Assembly (NCBI GenBank): GCA_965215755.1
Contig: OZ244119.1
Span: 3,906,001-3,970,000 of the forward strand
Source: Tectiglobus sp965215755
GTDB lineage: Bacteria; Pseudomonadota; Alphaproteobacteria; Rhizobiales; Hyphomicrobiaceae
Reading direction: 5' to 3'
Length of the DNA stretch: 64,000 nucleotides
In this document: in pieces, positions 52,766 to 61,541 of the stretch
How the letters are laid out: each line of letters starts with the position of its first letter
Numbering within the stretch: the stretch's first letter is position 1
Notes under the pieces: generated by a model
Told to the model about the DNA's origin: nothing
The model's database searches: none
What the model saw: the letters and a program-made list of their open reading frames with translations, nothing else
Program-made: the position numbers and the translations under genes

Positions 52766-53311
52766 TCAGTCGTCGCGATAAACACGCTCACGGCGCTCAT
52801 GGCGTTCTTGGGCCTCAATCGACAACGTGGCGATCGGACGGGCGTCCAGCCGTCTTAGATTGATTGGCTCACCGGTTTCCTCGCAATAGCCATAGCTGCC
52901 ATCTTCGATCCGGGCGAGTGCCGCATTGATCTTAGCAACGAGTTTGCGCTGGCGGTCACGGGCGCGCAGCTCCAATGCTCGATCCGTTTCCGACGTTGCC
53001 CGGTCAGCCAAATCGGCATGCTGCGATGAATCCGATGTCAGGCCAGCTATTGTCTCACGCGTTTGGCGAATAATGTCTTCTTTCCAGTTCACGAGCTTAC
53101 TACGGAAGTACTCTTTTTGAACTGCGCTCATGAACGGTTCATCATCCGATGGAAAGTAGCCATCAGGCAGAATGATTTGTGACTGCCTCACCCGGGCATT
53201 CTTCGAGGCTGCCCGTTTCCGCTTCGCCGGCGGCTTGGCTGCAACCTTGGTTGCGGGTTTTGCCTTGGCCCTCGCTTTAGAGGGGGCACGCTTCGTCGCT
53301 GTCTTGCTCAC
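52766..53311 (-). CDS. dksA: DksA-type RNA polymerase-binding factor, single-Cys form
   Basis: A GTG start at 53311 has GGAGG six bases upstream. The product has 181 residues: a Lys/Ala/Pro-rich basic N-terminus (1-40), a coiled coil whose tip holds the DxxDxA motif as D100-x-x-D103-x-A105, and a C-terminal remnant of the zinc finger, YGYCEETGEPINLRRLDARP, in which only Cys143 of four cysteines remains. DksA binds the RNA polymerase secondary channel and works with ppGpp. Cys-poor forms are known in alphaproteobacteria. The basic N-terminus resembles a histone H1-type tail. Confidence 0.92.
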   Translation of the reverse strand: MSKTATKRAPSKARAKAKPATKVAAKPPAKRKRAASKNARVRQSQIILPDGYFPSDDEPFMSAVQKEYFRSKLVNWKEDIIRQTRETIAGLTSDSSQHADLADRATSETDRALELRARDRQRKLVAKINAALARIEDGSYGYCEETGEPINLRRLDARPIATLSIEAQERHERRERVYRDD

Positions 53312-53623
53312 AATTTGCCTCCGCGAGACGCCTACTTCGCTACCGAGACGCTATTGAACTAAAGTAAGGAGGCTATTTAGCCGCAACGGTGGCCAAGTCA
53401 AGGAAATCAAACGTGATATCGCAAATTGTTACGAGTTGCAGCTGCCTTGCAATGATGGCTGCGGAGTAGTGCTCACTCGCCCTTAATCCCCAACCGGCGG
53501 TGTTTCACAGGCTTATTGCCTGTCTGATAATTTCTACTTCAGCGTTACACGCTGTCCCAGCAGCTTGTCGTCCCACGCCTCTCCACATACTGTCGCCTCA
53601 AATTGTGTGACGAGGGGCTCTCG
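53312..53623. other. Intergenic region between divergent genes
   Basis: This 312-bp stretch lies between dksA and the MoxR gene. Nothing gene-like is supported. A GAGGGG at 53611-53616 serves the MoxR start. A short inverted repeat AGCG-TTACA-CGCT lies near 53540. Confidence 0.4.
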
Positions 53624-54478
53624 ATGAAGTTTGAAGGCACGAAAGACTATGTCGCCACGCGCGACCTGACTGTCGCGGTGAATGCCGCCATTACACTCGA
53701 GCGCCCTTTGCTGGTCAAAGGCGAGCCGGGCACCGGTAAAACCGTTCTTGCTATTGAGATCGCGAAATCGCTCGGCGCGCCGCTGATGGAATGGCACGTC
53801 AAGTCAACAACCAAGGCGCAGCAGGGCCTTTATGAATACGATGCCGTCAGCCGGCTTCGTGATAGTCAGCTCGGTGACGAGCGGGTGAAGGATATCCGCA
53901 ACTACATCAAACGCGGTCCATTATGGGAAGCGTTTACCATGGACAACCGGCCTGTCCTGCTGATCGATGAGATCGACAAAGCCGATATTGAATTTCCGAA
54001 TGACCTCTTGCAGGAACTCGATCGCATGGAGTTCTTTGTCTATGAAACCGGCGAAACAATCTCAGCCAAGAACCGGCCGATCGTTATCATTACGTCGAAC
54101 AATGAGAAGGAACTGCCTGACGCATTCTTGCGGCGCTGCTTCTTCCATTACATCAAGTTTCCTGACGCTGACACGATGCGCGAGATCGTTGATGTGCACT
54201 TCCCTGACATCAAGGGCATGCTCGTTCGTGAAGCAATGAAAGTCTTCTACGATATGCGTGAGGTGCCGGGCCTCAAGAAGAAGCCATCGACGTCGGAACT
54301 TCTGGATTGGTTGAAACTGCTGCTGAGTGAGGACATCTCACCGGAAACTCTGCGCGAGTCCGATCCGCGGACATTGATCCCGCCACTGCACGGTGCCCTT
54401 TTGAAAAACGAGCAGGATGTCCATCTGTTTGAGCGTTTGGCTTTTCTTGCGAGGCAAAAGGCCAACCAGAAGCAGTAA
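53624..54478 (+). CDS. MoxR-family AAA+ ATPase
   Basis: From the ATG at 53624 (GAGGGG upstream) the product has 284 residues. Walker A is KGEPGTGKTVLA at about 31-42, Walker B PVLLIDEIDKAD at about 108, sensor 1 PIVIITSNNEKELPDAFLRRCF. This matches MoxR ATPases of the CoxD-like kind, which act with VWA proteins to insert metals or remodel enzyme complexes. The VWA partner gene starts at 55259 on the same strand, separated by an inverted cupin gene. Confidence 0.94.
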   Translation: MKFEGTKDYVATRDLTVAVNAAITLERPLLVKGEPGTGKTVLAIEIAKSLGAPLMEWHVKSTTKAQQGLYEYDAVSRLRDSQLGDERVKDIRNYIKRGPLWEAFTMDNRPVLLIDEIDKADIEFPNDLLQELDRMEFFVYETGETISAKNRPIVIITSNNEKELPDAFLRRCFFHYIKFPDADTMREIVDVHFPDIKGMLVREAMKVFYDMREVPGLKKKPSTSELLDWLKLLLSEDISPETLRESDPRTLIPPLHGALLKNEQDVHLFERLAFLARQKANQKQ

Positions 54479-54505
54479 GGGCGTGATAGAATTCTGTTTG
54501 TGCTG

Positions 54506-55024
54506 TTACGCCACCGTCCAATAGTCCATCAAGGGTTGATGCCGGCCTGTCACTGGATCGGTTTCTGGCATCTTGACGTGGGGAATTTGCTCTAGCGCCA
54601 GCTTGTAGTCAGCCTGCTCGTTCCTCTTCAAGTCCCACGCCTCCTGACCTAATGGATAGGCACCGACGACGCCTGAGGCGTGGCTCCCGTCAACCAGACA
54701 GTGACCACCGCCAGCCGGGATAATGACGACGTCACGTGTGCGAAACTCCACGATCTCGCCGTCCGAACCACCCAGCTGTACGTGGAACGGCTCTCCGGTA
54801 TTGACGAGCACTTCGTGACTTTCAGCGTGATAGTGATGGAAGGGAAAGACGCCATTGATCCAGCTGCCGGCCCAGCCATTGCGCGCCAAACGCTTTAGCA
54901 CTTCGCTCGGATTGAGGTCCTCAACCCACCCAGCACGATAGAGTAGAAAGGGGAATTGCGCGTTGTTGGGGACGTAGCCATTGGAAGGTATCGTTAAGGG
55001 TTGAATATCCCAATGTTTGGTCAT
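54506..55024 (-). CDS. Cupin-domain protein, YjlB-like
   Basis: The product has 172 residues. The cupin core includes WAGSWINGVFPFHHYHAESHEVL, written here as GVFPFHHYHAESHEVL (metal-binding His residues), VQLGGSDGEIVEFRTRDVVIIPAGGGHCLV with a second His, and VVGAYPLGQEAWD. The order matches the YjlB family. Cupins of this kind usually bind a metal; no reaction is known for YjlB. It stands inverted between the MoxR ATPase and VWA genes, so it may be an insertion into their unit or a related function. Confidence 0.82.
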   Translation of the reverse strand: MTKHWDIQPLTIPSNGYVPNNAQFPFLLYRAGWVEDLNPSEVLKRLARNGWAGSWINGVFPFHHYHAESHEVLVNTGEPFHVQLGGSDGEIVEFRTRDVVIIPAGGGHCLVDGSHASGVVGAYPLGQEAWDLKRNEQADYKLALEQIPHVKMPETDPVTGRHQPLMDYWTVA

Positions 55025-55258
55025 TCTCGGGGCTTCCGCGGTGTTGTGGCTGACATCTTGCCGCTCGCATTCGTGGGACTGGTGATGCTATCATCATAAC
55101 AACTAGTGGGTTGGCGCGCAGTCCAGACGATATGTCAGAACCGGTGAGTGACTATCACTGTCCGGCAATAGCCCGCGCAAGCGGCTGCCATGGCAATCGC
55201 ATAAGGTCCTGTTATTGGATCAGATGTTGGCCGTACGCATGATGACGAATGAGGCGAC

Positions 55259-56434
55259 ATGTTTACGAATTTCTTCCTGGAGCTCAAGGCTGCCAAAGTT
55301 CCTGTTTCGCTGCGCGAATATCTGACCCTGCTGGAGGCCATGTCGGCTGATCTAGCTGACCAACGCGTCGAGGATTTCTATTATCTGTCGCGGTCCTGTC
55401 TGGTGAAGGACGAGCGCCACATTGACAAATTTGATCGGGTATTTGGCCAAGTCTTCAAAGGCCTAGAAGCCATGCAGGATGCAGCCGAAGCCGAAATTCC
55501 TGAAGAATGGCTGCGCCTCGTTTCACAACTCTATCTCAGCGATGAAGAAAAACAGAAGATCGAGGAGATGGGTGGTTGGGACAAGATCATGGAGGAGCTG
55601 AAGAAGCGGCTTGAGGAGCAGAAAGGCCGGCACCAGGGAGGCAGTAAATGGATTGGGACCGGCGGCACGTCGCCGTACGGGGCCTATGGCTACAACCCCG
55701 CGGGCGTACGCATAGGGCAGAAAGAAAACCGAAATTTTCGCGCAATCAAAGTGTGGGATAAGCGCGAATTCAAAGACTACGACGACTCAGTTGAGCTTGG
55801 GACTCGCAATATCAAAATGGGCCTGCGGCGCCTGCGCCGGTTTGCCCGCGAGGGCGCGGCGGATGAGCTTGATCTTGACGGCACGATCAAAGGCACTGCG
55901 CATAAGGGCTATCTCGACATTCACATGCGGCCGGAGCGGCGCAACGCGGTGAAAGTTCTGATGTTCTTTGATGTCGGTGGATCAATGGACTGGCACATCA
56001 AGATTGCGGAGGAGCTCTTCTCGGCCTCGCGCGCCGAATTCAAGCATCTTGAGTATTTCTACTTCCATAACTGCCTCTACGAGTTTGTCTGGAAGGACAA
56101 TTCAAGGCGATGGACTGAGCGCAATTCGACCTGGGATGTGCTGCATAAGTATCCGTCTGACTACAAAGTCATCTTCGTCGGCGATGCATCCATGAGCCCC
56201 TACGAGTTGTCCGTCGCTGGGGGATCTGTGGAGCACATGAACCCGGAAGCGGGGACTGTGTGGCTCAACCGGGTCACAGACATCTACGAGAACTGTGTGT
56301 GGCTCAATCCAGTCTCCAAAGAGCATTGGAAGTGGACGCCTTCCATTCAGATGGTCAATGAGCAGTTTGGTGGACGCATGTTCCCATTGACGATGGACGG
56401 GATCGACAATGCTATGCGGGAGTTGATGCGTTAG
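55259..56434 (+). CDS. CoxE-like VWA-domain protein
   Basis: The product has 391 residues; GAGG lies four bases before the ATG. The N-terminal half (FLELKAAKVPVSLREYLTLLEAM; AEIPEEWLRLV) is helical and CoxE-like. The VWA domain begins at about residue 220 with VLMFFDVGGSMDWHI, a MIDAS in which Gly-Gly-Ser replaces the usual DxSxS middle, followed by YFHNCLYEFVW and VIFVGDASMSPYEL. MoxR/VWA pairs act on metalloenzymes (for example carbon monoxide dehydrogenase). Target here is not visible. Confidence 0.92.
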   Translation: MFTNFFLELKAAKVPVSLREYLTLLEAMSADLADQRVEDFYYLSRSCLVKDERHIDKFDRVFGQVFKGLEAMQDAAEAEIPEEWLRLVSQLYLSDEEKQKIEEMGGWDKIMEELKKRLEEQKGRHQGGSKWIGTGGTSPYGAYGYNPAGVRIGQKENRNFRAIKVWDKREFKDYDDSVELGTRNIKMGLRRLRRFAREGAADELDLDGTIKGTAHKGYLDIHMRPERRNAVKVLMFFDVGGSMDWHIKIAEELFSASRAEFKHLEYFYFHNCLYEFVWKDNSRRWTERNSTWDVLHKYPSDYKVIFVGDASMSPYELSVAGGSVEHMNPEAGTVWLNRVTDIYENCVWLNPVSKEHWKWTPSIQMVNEQFGGRMFPLTMDGIDNAMRELMR

Positions 56435-56575
56435 GTCGGCATGCCTGCTCTGTCCTGATGGTCAGCCTCTGCCATGATATTGCTGCTGTTGTCCGTCATG
56501 TCGTCGTCCCATGAGATTGTTTATCATTAGCCGGCAGGCAGTTGACCACTGACGGCATTTGGGCAAACTACCGCC

Positions 56576-57142
56576 ATGTTGCAAAGAATCAGATTCGTCG
56601 AACAGTTGCCGCGAACATTCGCCTGCGTTGGTATCGCAGTGCTGTTAAGCGGTTGCGGCAGTGTTAAACTTCCAAGCCTGTCCACTGGTTCTCTCGGTTC
56701 ATCGCAGCAAAACGCGGCCGCGCCGGCGGCCCCCGCAGTGAAGCCGGATGATCCGATAGAGCGCGCTGTTCAGGTCGGGGTGACGATGGCACAGGCTCAG
56801 AAATGCGGCTATTTCTTCGATCCGGTGCAACTGAAGGCCAACTACCTGGCAGCAGAAGCTGTTAGGTATCCAGCTCCGGACACGCAGCAGAAAGTCGCGA
56901 ATGCGCTAGAGTTTGGCCGCATCCGTGTGAGTCGACAAATTGCTAAGAGCGAAGGTTTCTGCACCAAGGATCGGACCAGCTCCATCAAGGGCAAGCTGAC
57001 ACGTTATTTGGCCGGGGATTTTACTGCTGAAGCTCTGAAGAAGCCTGTAGAGACCGGAGGGCTGTTCGGTGGATTGGATGCTGAGGTTGAGAAGAAAGCG
57101 CCGACACGCGAGGAAATCTTTGATCCTGCGCTGATAGAGTAA
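56576..57142 (+). CDS. Lipoprotein of unknown function
   Basis: The product has 188 residues. A lipoprotein signal ends with lipobox VLLSGC near residue 26. The mature part begins GSVKLPSLSTG, has a Pro/Ala linker and a helical domain with two Cys (in QKCGYFFDPVQLK and EGFCTKDR) that could form a disulfide. No family is recognised. It follows the VWA gene after 141 bp on the same strand, but no functional link is evident. Confidence 0.7.
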   Translation: MLQRIRFVEQLPRTFACVGIAVLLSGCGSVKLPSLSTGSLGSSQQNAAAPAAPAVKPDDPIERAVQVGVTMAQAQKCGYFFDPVQLKANYLAAEAVRYPAPDTQQKVANALEFGRIRVSRQIAKSEGFCTKDRTSSIKGKLTRYLAGDFTAEALKKPVETGGLFGGLDAEVEKKAPTREEIFDPALIE

Positions 57143-57239
57143 CAGGACAAGAACTTAATATCAGCAGTGTGAGGTCAGGTGGCGCAATGCTTGGAACCTG
57201 AGATCTCGATGGTCTGTTAGATGAATCGATAGTGCTCGT

Positions 57240-57605
57240 ATGGCCCATCAGATCCTTTGGTTCGAGACGATCCTGAAATTCTCCGCAGGTTTATCGCTGC
57301 TGTTGTTTCCCGTTTCATTCGCTAAGCTTATCGGTCTTCCGCACGGTAACGTTGGTTTTTGGGCGCGGCTGCTCGGCGGTCTACTTATCGGCATTGCTGC
57401 AGCGATTTACCTTGAAGCGAGCCAACCCAATATGCGCGGCCTTGGATACCCCGGGATCGTGATAATAAACATCACGGCGATCCTTTTGATGATGTCCCTG
57501 ATCATTATGAAACAGATCGAGACGTGGCGCGGAAATGCCATGCTCTGGGTTGTATGTGGTGTTTTATTTTTGCTTACCCTGTTTGAGATCGCTCAAATCC
57601 AGTAG
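57240..57605 (+). CDS. Four-helix membrane protein of unknown function
   Basis: The product has 121 residues with four hydrophobic helices (about 9-30, 42-60, 70-90, 98-118), the first pair joined by the short loop KLIGLPHGNVG. Several short alphaproteobacterial membrane proteins share this pattern, but I do not assign a family. It has few charged residues and no visible ligand motif. No strong ribosome site precedes the ATG at 57240. It follows the lipoprotein gene by 97 bp on the same strand. Confidence 0.65.
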   Translation: MAHQILWFETILKFSAGLSLLLFPVSFAKLIGLPHGNVGFWARLLGGLLIGIAAAIYLEASQPNMRGLGYPGIVIINITAILLMMSLIIMKQIETWRGNAMLWVVCGVLFLLTLFEIAQIQ

Positions 57606-57670
57606 AGCGATGGCATAGAGCTTGCTCCATCAACGCCAGGTTTCCCCTTTTTATTGATGGCCTGGTAAAT

Positions 57671-58915
57671 ATGGCAGATATTGCACTGGAACTTCGATTT
57701 GAGCCCACCACGGCTATTGATAGTTTGGCGGCTGAAACGTTAAGCCGTCCTGGTTTGACGTCTGACCTGCGATTTGAAGCGGTTTCAGATGCTTCCGGAT
57801 TTCGTGCACTGCAGGGCGATTGGAACCATCTGACGTCGCAGGTGCAGGGGTTCCGCTCTGTTTTTCAAGATTTCAACTGGCTGTCACATTGGCTCGGAGC
57901 CTATTTGGAGACAGGTCGTCCCGGTTGCCGCCTTGCAATGGTGGTGGGGCGCACAGGCTCTGGCGAGATTGTCCTGATCGCCCCGTTTCAGATTGAGCGG
58001 CGCTTTGGCGTTACAGAGTTGTGCTGGATGGGATGCCCGGTTGCTCAATACGGTGATATCATCGTTGCGTCGGGATGGGACAGAAACGAGAACATCAACG
58101 CTGCCATCAGGTTTGCTGTTTCGCATTACAGTCCGGATGTCGTACGCTTATGCAAAGTGCGCGAGGATGCCCAGATCGGCAAGGCACTGGTCATAAATCA
58201 GCACATGCCGGAGTATTTGCATGCGCGTGAGATCGGTCAGGACACGGCATTTGAGCTGGATTTTTCTAACGCGTCTGGTTTTGCGGACTATGAGAAGCGA
58301 TATTCTGCAAAATCACGCAAGAACCGCCGCCGTCTGCTGCGCCGGCTGACCGAACGCTACGACGTTGCCTTTCATGCGCATAAACCAGGCGAGGATGCAG
58401 CGTCCATTGCTCTGGAAGGCCTCGAACTCAAGCGTGCATGGCTAGAGGCACGTGGCATGAAATCGTCCGCCCTTGAGGATCGAAGTATCGATCGTTTCAT
58501 GGCTTGTGCTGCCGCGGACCCTTCCAGCGGTTGCCGCATCTTCTCTTTGCGCTGCGATGGACAGTTAGCCGGCGTACAGATTGGTTTTGAGCGCGATGGT
58601 CGCCTGGAACTCTTCTTGATTGTCTTTAATCTTGAATTCGAGAAGGCCGGCATCGGCGCGCTTCACCTGGAAGACACGTTTCGGGCCTACTGCAATCAAG
58701 GTGGACACTGCGTGGACCTGCTCGCACCAGATGCAGCGTACAAGAGGGAATGGGCTGACCGTAACATGGCCGTCACGGACTACGCCATCCCGTGCACGTT
58801 GGCTGGCCGGGCTTACACGTCAGCTTACCTCATGGGGCTGCGCAAGCTTCTGAAATCAGCTCAAGATGCATTGCCACTCTCGGTTCGCAAGTGGGCGCTC
58901 AAACTCGTTCGTTAG
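57671..58915 (+). CDS. CelD/BioF2-like GNAT acyltransferase
   Basis: The product has 414 residues. Segments FQDFNWLSHWLGAYLETG, then LIAPFQIERRFGVTELCWMG and KSRKNRRRLLRRLTE, then LEFEKAGIGALHLEDTFRAY match proteins annotated as CelD/BcsL-like acetyltransferases, whose C-terminal GNAT fold carries the catalytic site. Roles proposed for the family include polysaccharide or lipid acylation. The substrate is unknown. The stop codons of this gene and the convergent ferredoxin reductase overlap by three bases. Confidence 0.82.
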   Translation: MADIALELRFEPTTAIDSLAAETLSRPGLTSDLRFEAVSDASGFRALQGDWNHLTSQVQGFRSVFQDFNWLSHWLGAYLETGRPGCRLAMVVGRTGSGEIVLIAPFQIERRFGVTELCWMGCPVAQYGDIIVASGWDRNENINAAIRFAVSHYSPDVVRLCKVREDAQIGKALVINQHMPEYLHAREIGQDTAFELDFSNASGFADYEKRYSAKSRKNRRRLLRRLTERYDVAFHAHKPGEDAASIALEGLELKRAWLEARGMKSSALEDRSIDRFMACAAADPSSGCRIFSLRCDGQLAGVQIGFERDGRLELFLIVFNLEFEKAGIGALHLEDTFRAYCNQGGHCVDLLAPDAAYKREWADRNMAVTDYAIPCTLAGRAYTSAYLMGLRKLLKSAQDALPLSVRKWALKLVR

Positions 58916-59967
58916 TCCCGAACACCGAGTTTCTTTTGCAAGCTTGACGATGATGTCGTGTACTGGAACAGCAGCTTCTTATCCGGATAGATTATGCGAT
59001 GGGCCTGCTGGGACATCAGCGCGGCTTCGTGGAAGCCCGACAGAATTAGCTTAAGCTTGCCCGGATAGGTGTTGATGTCGCCGATCGCGAAGATACCTGT
59101 CTCACTCGTTTCGAACTTCTCGGTATCGACCGGAATGAGGTTCTCGTGGAGATTGATGCCCCAGTCGGCAACGGGTCCAAGCTTCATGGTGAGCCCGAAG
59201 AACGGTAGAAGACGATTGCATTGGAGCGTGCGCTCCTCTTCCTTAGTCTTGATCGTGACTGATGCGAGTTCGCCACCTGCTCCATGAAGCTCTTTGACTT
59301 GTCCGATCTCCAGCTGCATTTTGCCATCAGCTACGAGCGCGCGCATCTGGTCGACCGTGTGTGGGGCTGCGCGAAAATCATCCCGGCGATGCAGAAGTGT
59401 CAGGCTCTTTGCGACGGGCTGGAGGCTCAGCGTCCAATCCAGCGCCGAGTCACCGCCCCCAACGATCAGCACGTCCTTGTCACGGAAATCATCGATCCGG
59501 CGTACGGCATAAAAAACCGATGTACCCTCGTAGTTTTCGATGCCAGCCAGCGGGGGGCGTTTGGGTGTGAATGATCCGCCACCCGCAGCAATGACGACCA
59601 CTTTGGCAAGAAACGTCTTGTTGTCGTTGGTTCGCAGTAAGAAGCGGCCATCGTCTTGCTTGCGCAGTTCGTTGACTTGCTCATTAAAATGAAATGTCGG
59701 GCCAAACGGCTTGATTTGCTCCAACAATTGATCTGTTAACTGCTGCCCTGACACGATTGGGAGCGCTGGAATGTCGTAGATCGGCTTCTCTGGATAGAGT
59801 TCGGCACACTGCCCACCTGGTTTGTCGAGAATGTCGACGAGATGGGCTTTGATGTCGAGCAGGCCAAGTTCGAAGACTGCGAATAATCCAACCGGCCCGG
59901 CGCCAATAATGACGACGTCAGTTTCAATCGACCCGGAGTTATTGTGAGCTTCGTCGGTTGACATCAT
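58912..59967 (-). CDS. Ferredoxin-NADP+ reductase, thioredoxin-reductase-like type
   Basis: The product has 351 residues from an ATG with GGAG upstream. FAD site DVVIIGAGPVGLFAVFELG at about 18-36, then LDKPGGQCAELYPEKPIYDIP, NADP site VLIVGGGDSALDWTLSL, and GIFAIGDINTYPGKLKLI. It lacks the CxxC of thioredoxin reductase, as FNR of the YumC kind does. It passes electrons between NADPH and ferredoxin. An adrenodoxin-type ferredoxin lies 236 bp upstream on the same strand and is a natural partner. Confidence 0.9.
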   Translation of the reverse strand: MMSTDEAHNNSGSIETDVVIIGAGPVGLFAVFELGLLDIKAHLVDILDKPGGQCAELYPEKPIYDIPALPIVSGQQLTDQLLEQIKPFGPTFHFNEQVNELRKQDDGRFLLRTNDNKTFLAKVVVIAAGGGSFTPKRPPLAGIENYEGTSVFYAVRRIDDFRDKDVLIVGGGDSALDWTLSLQPVAKSLTLLHRRDDFRAAPHTVDQMRALVADGKMQLEIGQVKELHGAGGELASVTIKTKEEERTLQCNRLLPFFGLTMKLGPVADWGINLHENLIPVDTEKFETSETGIFAIGDINTYPGKLKLILSGFHEAALMSQQAHRIIYPDKKLLFQYTTSSSSLQKKLGVRD

Positions 59968-60203
59968 CTCTGCTCCATTCGCCGCAGACCGCCATGTAGC
60001 CTTGAACTACGGTGTCAGCGGATTTTGAAAACCACCTGCGGAAGGCGAGGCGATCACCGGTCATTCTTCCCGCCCTTACACTTCGAATAAAGCGTCGCCA
60101 CAAGTTAGTGGCCCCTACCTTTACCGAGGCTGGATGGCAGTCGCAGCTTCGCGCAGGACCGATTCGTTTTATCCCTGGACGGGACTGACGATCATCGAAG
60201 CCC

Positions 60204-60524
60204 TCAGAACTGCTTCTCGGGCACAGTTACGACCAAGCCATCAAGTTCGTCAGTCACCTTGATCTGGCAGGATAAGCGGCTGGTTTCTTTCACATCGAAT
60301 GCGAAGTCGAGCATGTCTTCTTCCATTTCGGATGCTGAACCTGTTTTTGCGACCCAGTCTTCGGCAACGTACACATGACACGTCGCACACGCGCATGCCC
60401 CACCACACTCGGCCTCAATCCCTTCAACCAGATTGAGTTTGGCGGCCTCCATCACTGTGACACCGACCGATGCGTCGACAACGGTCTCAGTTCCGTTCGG
60501 TTGTACATACGTGATTTTAGGCAT
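60204..60524 (-). CDS. 2Fe-2S ferredoxin, adrenodoxin type
   Basis: The product has 106 residues. Cluster ligands fit the adrenodoxin/putidaredoxin pattern C-x5-C-x2-C...C as Cys40, Cys46, Cys49 and Cys86, with an extra Cys44 that is common in alphaproteobacteria (CGGACACATCH). GAGGGCG lies before the ATG. Such ferredoxins serve Fe-S cluster assembly or P450-type electron transfer. The FNR downstream is the likely reductase. Confidence 0.93.
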   Translation of the reverse strand: MPKITYVQPNGTETVVDASVGVTVMEAAKLNLVEGIEAECGGACACATCHVYVAEDWVAKTGSASEMEEDMLDFAFDVKETSRLSCQIKVTDELDGLVVTVPEKQF

Positions 60525-60779
60525 CGCGCCCTCGCTCCTCGATTCTAGGATGGCCGACGATGTCGCTCAGTGGCAATGACAAATACGTCACGACCGACTT
60601 AGGCGCTGCGACCTTGATTCAAGGCAACTTTTTCTACGAACCTTGGGTCAATGGCAAGGTACCCGGCAACTTTCGGCTGAGCCAAACGTCACAGGTTTGG
60701 TGTCATCAATTTGTCGGCTGCTCGTAGCGTGGCTAAGAGAGCTGCCGTGATTCGCAGCGTGAGCCTGCGGTCCAAATGA

Positions 60780-61217
60780 TCAGGCAACCTGTTCGATATA
60801 AGAAATGAGGCGTTTTACCGGGCCGCGCAGCGCGTCGAAATCGAATTTTTCGCGATTGCTGGCATAGTCCTCGGCCTGCGCTGCTAGATCTCCCAACTCA
60901 TCAGCTCCAACAGCTCTTGCTGAGCCTTTCAGCGAGTGCGCGGCCATGTACCAATCGTCCTCCCGGGCTGCGGCCTGCAGTTGGTCCATCAGAATCGGCA
61001 ATTGGTCCGCAAACAATTGCAGTATCTCGCGCTCCAGGTCCCGATCACCTAAGGTATATTTTGCAAGATGCTCATGGTTGATCGGTGGCGCCAACCTTAG
61101 CTGCTGTTTGGCGTGCTCTGATCCAACGGGGCTGTAGTCTTCGTCACGGGGATTGAGAATATCGCCCTGCTCTGCGAATTGCAGTTCCAACGGGTTGCGC
61201 CTCCAGTTCGTCAGCAT
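60780..61217 (-). CDS. Histidine phosphotransfer (Hpt) protein
   Basis: The product has 145 residues. The C-terminal Hpt domain (about 45-145) carries the phosphate-accepting His94 in MAAHSLKGSARAVGADELGDLA, written as AAHSLKGSARAVGA. The N-terminal 40 residues are unrelated and acidic. No weighty ribosome site precedes the ATG at 61217, so the start could be further downstream. Hpt proteins shuttle phosphate between receivers of hybrid kinases and regulators. The CckA pathway normally uses ChpT, a different fold, so this one probably belongs to another system; no partner is nearby. Confidence 0.85.
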   Translation of the reverse strand: MLTNWRRNPLELQFAEQGDILNPRDEDYSPVGSEHAKQQLRLAPPINHEHLAKYTLGDRDLEREILQLFADQLPILMDQLQAAAREDDWYMAAHSLKGSARAVGADELGDLAAQAEDYASNREKFDFDALRGPVKRLISYIEQVA

Positions 61218-61541
61218 ATGAGTTGAAGCAATTGCTGTTGTACATTGATACCTAGATAAAAAATCGAAACGCTTGGTAAAGACTGTCAGTAAAATGTTTC
61301 GGTTTCTGAAGGTGTATCAGCAGTCCGCTTTGCCAGTACCATCGCGGACATCGCTATTTTGCCAAATTGGTAAACTATCGCCTTGCTCTCAGACGAGAAG
61401 GGCGGGTTGCGGGTGATCAGACATATGCCGTTATTCAGCATTTCGGACTATCGGGATGGTGAATTGTACGTTAAAGTCCGGATTCCATTGGGGTTTGTGG
61501 CAGCCGTGCCTTGCGCACGGCAGGCCGGGTGGGCAAATTGA
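61218..61541. other. Intergenic region before the GPR-like gene
   Basis: This 324-bp stretch separates the Hpt gene (minus) from the large repeat protein (plus). A hairpin CCGTGC-CTTGC-GCACGG (61504-61520) sits 21 bases before the ATG. No gene or strong promoter is seen. Confidence 0.4.

Noticed and set aside
57628..57661. CCATCAA/TTGATGG inverted repeat before the CelD-like gene
   Set aside because: Arms are short with a long loop and offer no clear regulatory reading.
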